A DNA stretch of 27,879 nucleotides from Muribaculaceae bacterium (GTDB taxonomy: Bacteria; Bacteroidota; Bacteroidia; Bacteroidales; Muribaculaceae), in contig JAFYYI010000042.1 of assembly GCA_017557665.1 (NCBI GenBank), positions 1-27,879 on the forward strand, read 5' to 3'. This document shows positions 22,486 through 27,879 of the stretch, one piece after another. Both the position numbers and the translations under genes were made by a program. The notes beneath the pieces were generated by a model. The model was not told the DNA's origin. It worked only from the letters and a program-made list of their open reading frames with translations, and did not search any database. Positions within the stretch are counted from its first letter, which is position 1. Every line of letters begins with the position of its first letter.

Positions 22486-23112
22486 TCATTCCTGCTCGAC
22501 GAGTTCGTGCCAGTAGGGTGATTCCTGTGGGATGAAGTTGCCGTGCTGCAGGTGCTCCAGGATGCGGATGCAGGCCCAGGCGTCGATGGCGGCATAGGCT
22601 TGCTGTGCGTCAGACAGTTGAGAGGCCTCCCAGTTGGTGAGCTGCTGGCCTTTGCTGATCTTTTGCTGGAACAGGATGGCGTAGATTTTCTGCAGGCTCA
22701 TGTCGGTGATGTGGTAACGCTTGACGAGTTCTTGCAGTTCGATGAATCCTGCTGGGTGCAGGGTGGGGCAGATGCGCAGGAGCTGGTTGAAGTCGTCGGT
22801 GGTGGAGAGTCCCACTTTAGGGCATTGCTCGTCTTCGAGGTATTGCTTGAGGTCGTTGGGGAGTCCTGTCTTGTTGACGCGGAAGAGGAAAGCGTCGGTG
22901 TCGGTTGAGAGTTGCAACAGGGCGATGTCGTGCCGTTCGCCGCGGTGGAAGCAGGGACGGGTCTCGGTGTCGAAGCCCACAATGGGAGCTCTGCGCAGTG
23001 CGGTGACGGCGCTCTTGACCTGCGAAATGGCGGCAATGATGTGGATGCGGCCGGGGAAGGTGACCCGTGGCATCTGATTGATGGCCTGTTTGTCTATCGA
23101 AACAACGTGCAT
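22486..23112 (-). CDS. 3'-5' exonuclease domain protein (DEDDy, RNase D-like)
   Basis: A 208-residue cytosolic protein with the DEDDy exonuclease signature: IVGFDTETRP (Asp48, Glu50), STTDDFNQL (Asp106 or 107) and YAAID (Tyr173, Asp177). The fold is that of the RNase D / WRN exonuclease domain, without a helicase or HRDC domain, as in many stand-alone Bacteroidetes versions. It removes nucleotides from the 3' end of RNA or DNA; the substrate is not decidable. The start at 23112 is preferred over Met14, because the residues before Met14 (VSIDKQAINQM) fit the usual N-terminus of the family as I remember it. It lies downstream of the RSH gene, with its own promoter-like box between them. Confidence 0.88.
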   Translation of the reverse strand: MHVVSIDKQAINQMPRVTFPGRIHIIAAISQVKSAVTALRRAPIVGFDTETRPCFHRGERHDIALLQLSTDTDAFLFRVNKTGLPNDLKQYLEDEQCPKVGLSTTDDFNQLLRICPTLHPAGFIELQELVKRYHITDMSLQKIYAILFQQKISKGQQLTNWEASQLSDAQQAYAAIDAWACIRILEHLQHGNFIPQESPYWHELVEQE

Positions 23113-23120
23113 GATGGGTG

Positions 23121-23128
23121 CAAAGGTA
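23121..23128 (-). promoter_or_regulatory. -7 box just before the exonuclease gene
   Basis: On the minus strand TACCTTTG fits TAnnTTTG. It ends only eight bases before the ATG, so the transcript would have a leader of a few bases at most. No -33 TTTG is seen. Confidence 0.35.
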
Positions 23129-23195
23129 ACAATTTTTTGGCGAATGGCGAACAGGGAAATGAAGAATAGTTGTTTATTCGTGTCTTCAGCCTGCT

Positions 23196-25403
23196 TTACA
23201 ATCGTTCCACTTGCTTGACTCCCTTGATGTTGAGGATTTTCTTGGTGAGGTCGTCGAGGAGGGTGATATCGCTGACGTTGACGGTCAGCACGCCCTCGAA
23301 GAGCCCTCCTTGGGATTGGATGTTGATGCCTCGCAACAGGCAGTGCTCGGTCTTGTTGATGACCGATGTGATGGATGCGACGATGCCGATGTCGTCACGG
23401 CCCAGCACCTTGAGCGTGGCGATAAACTGGCTGCCGGCCTTGCCTGTCCAGCGTGTGCGGATGATGCGGTAGGGGTAGCGTTGCTTGAGGTGCTGCAGGT
23501 TCTTGCAGTCGCTGCGGTGGATCTTGATGGCTCCGTCGCTGGCGATGAATCCCTGAATGCGGTCACCATAGATCGGGTTGCAGCAGCGGGCAAGCTTGTA
23601 GTTGACGCCCTTGACGTCGTCGCCGATGGTCAGGATGTCGTCGTTGGATCTTTCCTCCTGTGCGGTGGGTTGCTGGAGGATAAATTCCTCGGCGGTACCT
23701 CGTGAGACGGCTTCGTTCTGCTTGGCGAGGATGTCCTCGTATTGCTCGACGACGCTGTTGACGTCGATGATTTCTTCCTGAATGGCGGCATAGAATTCGG
23801 TCGTCGTCTTGTAGCCCAACTTCTTGATGACACGTGCCAGGGCAGCGTCATCGGGCTCTATCTTGCGGTTCTTGAAACGGCGCTGGAGCGCTTCACGTGC
23901 CAATTGGGCCTGCCTTGCCCGTCCCTCGTTGATGGCGTTCTTGATTTTGGTGCGGGCCTTGCTGGTTACGGCGATTTTGAGCCAGTCAAGTCTGGGCGTC
24001 TGGGTGGACGAGGTGATGATCTCAATGGTGTCGCCACTCTTGAGCCGGTAGTTGATTTTCTGGTTCTTGCCGTCGACTTTGCCGCCAACGCAGGTGCTGC
24101 CCACACGGGTGTGGATATGGTAGGCGAAGTCGAGCAGCGTGGCCCCTTGTGGCAGGCGGATGAGGTCACCCTTAGGCGTGAAAACGAACACCTCGTTGTT
24201 ATACAGGTTGGTGTCCATGTTGTGCATCAGGCTCATCTGCCCTTCGTGGCCGCTTGCCTCGAGCATTTCTCTCACCTCGTTCATCCACTTGTCCACGTCG
24301 CCCTCGCTCTTGATGCCCTTATAGCGCCAGTGTGCGGCAACGCCCCGCTCGGCTGTCTCGTCCATGCGCTTGGTGCGAATCTGCACCTCCACCCATTTGT
24401 TGCCCGGCCCGTTCACGGTGATGTGTAGCGATTCATAGCCGTTGCTCTTGGGGATGGTGACCCAGTCCCTGAGGCGCTTGGTGTTGGCGGTATAGATGTC
24501 GGTGACGATGGAGAAGGCCACCCAACAGTCGCGTTTCTCATCCTTGGGTTTGGAGTCCAGGATGATGCGGATGGCAAACAGGTCATAGATGCCGCTCAGG
24601 TCCACGCCTTGCTTCTGCATCTTGTGCCAGATGCTGTTGATGGATTTGGTGCGGCTCTTGAGCTCGTATTTCAGGCCTTCGGCCTTGAGCCGTTCTTCAA
24701 TGGGCCTGACGAAGTCCTCGATATACTTGTCGCGTTCCCGCTTGGTCTCGCGCAGGCGGTCGGCGATTTGAGAAAAGATCTTGCGGTTCAGATACTTGAG
24801 AGAAGTGTCTTCCAGCTCGGTCTTGATGGCATACAGACCCAGCTTGTGCGCTAGAGGCGCGTACAGGTAGCGTGACTCACTGGCGATTTCGCGCACGAAC
24901 TTCTCGTTGGGGTGGTGGTTGATGGCGCGCATCAGGGCAAGCCTGTCCACGGTCATGATGAGGATGACGCGCACGTCCTCGGCAAACGAGAGCAGGAGTT
25001 TGTGGAAATTTTCGTTCTCGACAGCTGCCTGCTTCTTGTAGAGTGGCGCCACGTGGAGCAGGCCGTGCACCACCCGGGCGATATCGTCGTCGAACAATGC
25101 CCTGACGCGATCCACGTCAAGGAAATCGTTGCGGCACAGGTTGTAGATCATCGTCGCGATGACCATCGTGCGGTCGGGGGCAATGTTCTCACACAGAGCC
25201 AATGCCGTGCGCAGGTGGCGTATTACGGGATTCAACCCGTACTGGTCGCGCCTGAAGATGCCGGCCTCGGTGATGCCTCGCTTGATGAGGTCGTGCACTT
25301 GGTTGATGTCCAGGCACGACAACTGGTCGCCCAGCTTGTCGTTCAAGTTCTTGACCAACTGGAGAAGTTCGCTTCTTTCCTCTATCGTGAAATATTCCTG
25401 CAT
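23196..25403 (-). CDS. RSH-family (p)ppGpp synthetase with degenerate hydrolase domain
   Basis: A 735-residue long RSH protein. The ATG at 25403 (MQEYF) is chosen; a GTG at 25436 would lie within the promoter box. Domains in order: an HD-type domain (about 25-190), synthetase (about 240-360) with SRTKSINSIWHKM, GIYDLFAIRI, NGYESLH and VEVQIRT, TGS (404-465), a helical linker, and a C-terminal ACT domain ending at the stop. In the HD domain the metal-binding His-Asp of bifunctional enzymes is replaced by Tyr87-Asn88 and the following Glu-Asp by Arg91-Asn92, so ppGpp hydrolysis is probably lost. The synthetase has RLRD (310-313) in the place of the RxKD/ExDD motif. It should make (p)ppGpp on starvation. 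A second RSH elsewhere would be needed for hydrolysis. Confidence 0.9.
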   Translation of the reverse strand: MQEYFTIEERSELLQLVKNLNDKLGDQLSCLDINQVHDLIKRGITEAGIFRRDQYGLNPVIRHLRTALALCENIAPDRTMVIATMIYNLCRNDFLDVDRVRALFDDDIARVVHGLLHVAPLYKKQAAVENENFHKLLLSFAEDVRVILIMTVDRLALMRAINHHPNEKFVREIASESRYLYAPLAHKLGLYAIKTELEDTSLKYLNRKIFSQIADRLRETKRERDKYIEDFVRPIEERLKAEGLKYELKSRTKSINSIWHKMQKQGVDLSGIYDLFAIRIILDSKPKDEKRDCWVAFSIVTDIYTANTKRLRDWVTIPKSNGYESLHITVNGPGNKWVEVQIRTKRMDETAERGVAAHWRYKGIKSEGDVDKWMNEVREMLEASGHEGQMSLMHNMDTNLYNNEVFVFTPKGDLIRLPQGATLLDFAYHIHTRVGSTCVGGKVDGKNQKINYRLKSGDTIEIITSSTQTPRLDWLKIAVTSKARTKIKNAINEGRARQAQLAREALQRRFKNRKIEPDDAALARVIKKLGYKTTTEFYAAIQEEIIDVNSVVEQYEDILAKQNEAVSRGTAEEFILQQPTAQEERSNDDILTIGDDVKGVNYKLARCCNPIYGDRIQGFIASDGAIKIHRSDCKNLQHLKQRYPYRIIRTRWTGKAGSQFIATLKVLGRDDIGIVASITSVINKTEHCLLRGINIQSQGGLFEGVLTVNVSDITLLDDLTKKILNIKGVKQVERL

Positions 25404-25437
25404 CGTTGAGCTCTGATGTATCGGATGAAAAATCACG

Positions 25438-25445
25438 CAAAATTA
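25438..25445 (-). promoter_or_regulatory. -7 box of the RSH gene
   Basis: On the minus strand TAATTTTG fits TAnnTTTG and lies 35 bases before the ATG at 25403. It overlaps the alternative GTG start, which supports the shorter protein. Confidence 0.45.
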
Positions 25446-25464
25446 ACTTTTTTGTATCAATTTG

Positions 25465-25496
25465 TTTGCAGGAACGTCGGTAAAAATGTAATTTTG
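25465..25496 (+). promoter_or_regulatory. Promoter of the DUF4301 gene
   Basis: TTTG at 25465-25468 and TAATTTTG at 25489-25496 with a 20-base gap match the Bacteroidetes -33/-7 pair well. It is divergent from the RSH promoter, and the start codon is 25 bases downstream. Confidence 0.6.
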
Positions 25497-25521
25497 GGCA
25501 AAATTAAATCATAAAGCGATT

Positions 25522-27045
25522 ATGTGGAACGAAAAAGACAAACAGTTGATGGCCTCCAAAGGCATCACCGAGCCCATTGTTGAGGCTCAAATCAAGCGTT
25601 TTCAGACAGGTTTCCCCTGGCTTCGTCTCGAGGCGGTGGCGACTGTAGGCAACGGTATCACCCGCTTGGATACCAAGCAGCAGACCCAATGTATCAAGTT
25701 GTGGAAGGAATTCCAGGGTGGGGGAGCTGTGATAGAGAAATTCCAGCCGGCTTCGGGCGCTGCCAGCCGCATGTTCAAGAATCTGTTCGCCTTCATCAAC
25801 GAGGGCAAGTCGGCCCCTGAGACCGACTTCGAGAAACAGTTCTTTGAGAATATCACGCTCTTCGCCTTCTATCCTCAATTGAACAAGACCTGTGTCGCCC
25901 TTTATCAGCACAACGTGAGTGAGTTGATGGAGCAAGGCCGATATGCCGACGTCCTGCGTGCCTTGCTGATGTCCGATGGCATGAACTACGGCGCCTTGCC
26001 CAAGGGCTTGCTCCGTTTCCATCGTGCCGCTGCAGGTTCTGTTCACACTCCGCTCGAGGAGCACCTCGAGGAAGGTGCCCAATATGCTGCCGATGTCGAC
26101 CGTCACGTGCGCATCCATTTCACCGTCTCGCCCGAACACCGTGGTGGCTTTGAGAAACTGATTAAGGCCAAGGTGCCCTTGATGGAGAAGGTGTGGGGCG
26201 TGAAATATGACATCACCCTGAGTGAGCAGAAAGCCTCGACCGACACCATCGCCGTCAACATGGACAACACGCCCTATCGTGATGCCGATGGCAATCTCCT
26301 CTTCCGTCCCGCAGGACATGGCGCCCTGCTGGAGAATCTCAACGAGCGTGAGGCCGATGTCGTGTTCATCAAGAACGTGGATAATGTCGTGCCCTTGCGC
26401 CTGCGCAGCGTGAGCACCCGTTTCAAGAAGGTCATCGGCGGCTATCTCGTGCAGGTGCAGCGCCAAATCAAGAAATACCTTGAGATGCTCGACAAGGGTG
26501 GCGTCAAGCCTGGTGACCTCAAGGCCATGTTGCGTTTCGCTCGCCAGACACTTTGCATTATCGACAAGGCTACCGAGGCGATGGACGACGACGCGCTCGT
26601 CGCCTGGCTGCGTGACAAGTTCAACAGGCCCATCCGCGTGTGTGGTGTTGTGCCCAACGAGGGAGAGCCCGGCGGCGGCCCCTATCTGGCCTATAATGCT
26701 GATGGCTCCGCTTCGCCCCAAATCCTGGAGTCGGCCCAAATCAACCCCGACGACCCCGCTGCTGTCGAGATGATGAAGAGCGGCACCCACTTCAATCCCG
26801 TTGACCTCGTGTGCTACATCAAGGACTACAAGGGCATCAAGTTTGACCTGCGCAAGTTTGTGGACGTGGAGACCGGTTTCATCAGCGTCAAGAGCAAGGA
26901 TGGCGTGGATATCAAAGCCCTCGAGTTGCCCGGCTTGTGGAACGGCTCGATGAGCAACTGGAACACCATCTTCGTTGAGGTGCCCATCGACACCTTCAAC
27001 CCGGTGAAGACCGTCAACGACCTGTTGCGCAAAGCCCATCAGTAA
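25522..27045 (+). CDS. DUF4301 family protein
   Basis: A 507-residue cytosolic protein, normal length for DUF4301, a family largely confined to Bacteroidetes with no established function. Recognisable parts are the N-terminal MWNEKDKQLMASKGI, the glycine-rich QPASGAASRMFKNL (a phosphate-loop-like string near residue 75), VCGVVPNEGEPGGGPY and GSMSNWNTIFVEVP at the C-terminus. The GAASRM and GEPGGGP strings recall nucleotidyltransferase-like sugar-phosphate enzymes, but this is a weak impression. No signal or membrane segments. It has its own promoter and is followed by a thioredoxin gene 26 bases downstream, so the two may share a transcript. Confidence 0.85.
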   Translation: MWNEKDKQLMASKGITEPIVEAQIKRFQTGFPWLRLEAVATVGNGITRLDTKQQTQCIKLWKEFQGGGAVIEKFQPASGAASRMFKNLFAFINEGKSAPETDFEKQFFENITLFAFYPQLNKTCVALYQHNVSELMEQGRYADVLRALLMSDGMNYGALPKGLLRFHRAAAGSVHTPLEEHLEEGAQYAADVDRHVRIHFTVSPEHRGGFEKLIKAKVPLMEKVWGVKYDITLSEQKASTDTIAVNMDNTPYRDADGNLLFRPAGHGALLENLNEREADVVFIKNVDNVVPLRLRSVSTRFKKVIGGYLVQVQRQIKKYLEMLDKGGVKPGDLKAMLRFARQTLCIIDKATEAMDDDALVAWLRDKFNRPIRVCGVVPNEGEPGGGPYLAYNADGSASPQILESAQINPDDPAAVEMMKSGTHFNPVDLVCYIKDYKGIKFDLRKFVDVETGFISVKSKDGVDIKALELPGLWNGSMSNWNTIFVEVPIDTFNPVKTVNDLLRKAHQ

Positions 27046-27071
27046 GTCAATGAGTTGATTGAGAACAGACA

Positions 27072-27515
27072 ATGATTAAAAAACTATTGTTTTTCCTGCT
27101 GTTGGCATTGGCTTCCACTCAAGTCAATGCCCAGCGCTATAGTGCCGATCGGGACACCGTCTATACCGTGCACTCGATTACGCAGGATCAGTTCAGGGAA
27201 CTTGTTGCCGACTACCGTGCCGACGATTGGGAGATGCAAAGTCCGCGACCTGTCATCGTCGACTTCTATGCCGACTGGTGTCAGCCCTGCAGGCGACTGG
27301 AACCTGTGCTGAGGCAGATTGCCCAGTACTACAAGGGCGAGGTGGATTTCTACCGCATCAATGTGGACCAGAATAAAGATATTGCCGAAGCACTCGAGAT
27401 TCGCAGCATCCCCTTCCTGCTCATTTGTCCCGTTGATGACTACCCTAATGGCATTGTCGGCCTGTATTCCCAGCAGGAATACATCCGCATCTTCAACCAG
27501 GCCCTGAACCGGTAG
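27072..27515 (+). CDS. Secreted thioredoxin-family protein
   Basis: A 147-residue protein with a signal peptide (MIKKLLFFLLLALASTQVNAQ) and a thioredoxin fold. The active site is DWCQPCRR with Cys70 and Cys73 (WCxxC), the preceding strand is PVIVDFYADW, and the cis-proline loop is RSIPF. The redox role is therefore in the periplasm, either reducing or forming disulfides of exported proteins. It belongs to the small thioredoxin-like group rather than the TlpA/ResA type, since no membrane anchor is kept after cleavage. It is probably in one unit with the DUF4301 gene. Confidence 0.88.
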   Translation: MIKKLLFFLLLALASTQVNAQRYSADRDTVYTVHSITQDQFRELVADYRADDWEMQSPRPVIVDFYADWCQPCRRLEPVLRQIAQYYKGEVDFYRINVDQNKDIAEALEIRSIPFLLICPVDDYPNGIVGLYSQQEYIRIFNQALNR

Positions 27516-27618
27516 CGGCCATCTGCGATTTCGGGGATTAAAACGGTGGATTGCGCTAAAATAAGCCAATTAGGACTCCGCCAGATAATCTCAAGCTGAA
27601 GTCGATAAGCATGAATCA

Positions 27619-27658
27619 ATGGCATCCGCTTTCCTGTCACCAGGACCGCGGATGCCAT
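27619..27658 (+). terminator. Two-part hairpin after the thioredoxin gene
   Basis: ATGGCATCCGC (27619-27629) pairs with GCGGATGCCAT (27648-27658). Inside, TCCTG pairs with CAGGA around a TCAC loop. A T-rich tract follows a few bases later, so it may terminate the DUF4301-thioredoxin transcript, about 100 bases after the stop codon. Confidence 0.55.
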
Positions 27659-27726
27659 AGTGCTTCTTGTATTTTTTGTTTTCCATTTGTTTAGTATCGC
27701 GGATGCCATACTATTTATTGTTTTCC
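27647..27726 (+). repeat. Imperfect direct repeat of the hairpin 3' arm and T-rich tail
   Basis: CGCGGATGCCATA plus a TATTTxTTGTTTTCC tail occurs at 27647-27684 and again at 27698-27726. The second copy lacks about nine bases between the two blocks. The second copy lies just upstream of the insertion sequence end. Confidence 0.65.
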
Positions 27727-27743
27727 CTATATCAAGAATGAAG

Positions 27744-27879
27744 TGACCCCAAAAAGTTGGACGGGTTAAACGTTATTGATTAAGAGTAAAGAGTTCGGTA
27801 TTGCACCGGGCTCTTTCCTTTTAACCGTGATTTGATTCTTTTATTGTTATAATAGTCTATATATTCATCTAAAGCCTTC
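27744..27879 (-). mobile_element. IS3-family insertion sequence, partial (runs off window)
   Basis: The terminal inverted repeat TGACCCCAAAAAGTTGGAC (27744-27762) begins with TG and has the look of IS150-group IS3 elements of Bacteroidales. The transposase end lies right inside it on the minus strand. The flanking bases AAG or GAAG are a candidate target duplication; the other end is outside the window. Confidence 0.85.
27780..27878 (-). CDS. IS3-family transposase OrfB, C-terminal fragment
   Basis: The last 32 residues of a minus-strand gene enter at the window edge: [16 protein letters not shown], then a basic linker, and [10 protein letters not shown] before a TAA stop. This is the typical C-terminus of the IS3-family DDE integrase-core transposase (YNxxR and SPxQYR motifs). 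The catalytic DDE residues lie outside the window, so whether the element is active cannot be judged. Confidence 0.85.
   Translation of the reverse strand, partial: KALDEYIDYYNNKRIKSRLKGKSPVQYRTLYS

Noticed and set aside
25404..25436. GTG start adding 11 residues to the RSH protein
   Set aside because: It overlaps the TAATTTTG promoter box, and family proteins begin close to the MQEYF methionine.
25504..27072. Very long open frame antisense to the DUF4301 gene
   Set aside because: It mirrors the sense gene's GC-rich codon pattern, encodes a His/Val/Leu-rich protein with no recognisable domain, and the sense strand carries a known family with a good promoter.
1..27879. CRISPR array, tRNA or rRNA genes
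   Set aside because: No regularly spaced direct repeats of CRISPR length were seen; the only tRNA-like arm belongs to tmRNA. The heptad spacers are too short and contiguous to be CRISPR.

Overview
The window looks like a chromosomal segment of a gut-type Bacteroidales bacterium, probably Muribaculaceae or Prevotellaceae (family-level call is inference). Evidence: a SusC/SusD pair, a hybrid two-component regulator with an AraC-type output, Bacteroidetes promoter boxes (TAnnTTTG) before several genes, DUF4301, DUF4960 and DUF1573 proteins, and a tmRNA whose tag reads GENNYALAA.

Layout. (1) 1-2818: the 3' part of an AAA+ ATPase gene, a HAD-type 5'(3')-deoxyribonucleotidase, a translationally coupled small protein of unknown function, and a 75-residue stub of a sigma-70 factor. 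(2) 2819-5029: a short-chain dehydrogenase and a secreted lactonase-like beta-propeller in one unit closed by a strong terminator. (3) 5030-21794: a fructan (levan/inulin-type) utilisation locus: a fructose-sensor-type hybrid regulator, SusC, SusD, a surface glycan-binding lipoprotein with two DUF4960 units, a LamG-GH32-dockerin protein, a DUF1573 protein, a canonical secreted GH32, an MFS sugar permease and a PfkB fructokinase. The inferred flow is outer-membrane capture and import by SusCD plus binding protein, periplasmic release of fructose by GH32, sensing of periplasmic fructose by the regulator, inner-membrane import by the MFS carrier, and phosphorylation by the kinase. (4) 21900-25450, minus strand: tmRNA, a DEDDy 3'-5' exonuclease and an RSH (p)ppGpp enzyme. 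(5) 25465-27515, plus strand: a DUF4301 protein and a secreted thioredoxin. (6) 27619-27879: a hairpin, a partial repeat of it, and the terminal inverted repeat and transposase C-terminus of an IS3-family element that runs off the window.

Most notable observations: five junctions inside the fructan operon are filled by spacers with 7-nt periodicity; the regulator has phosphoacceptor and receiver domains but no histidine-kinase ATPase domain; the glycan-binding protein carries an internal duplication of 273 residues; the first GH32 has Glu in place of the nucleophile Asp and ends in a dockerin-like module; the RSH protein has lost its hydrolase HD motif; and an intrinsic terminator with no ORF before it lies upstream of the regulator, suggesting a small RNA. 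All functional calls come from reading motifs; no database search was possible.
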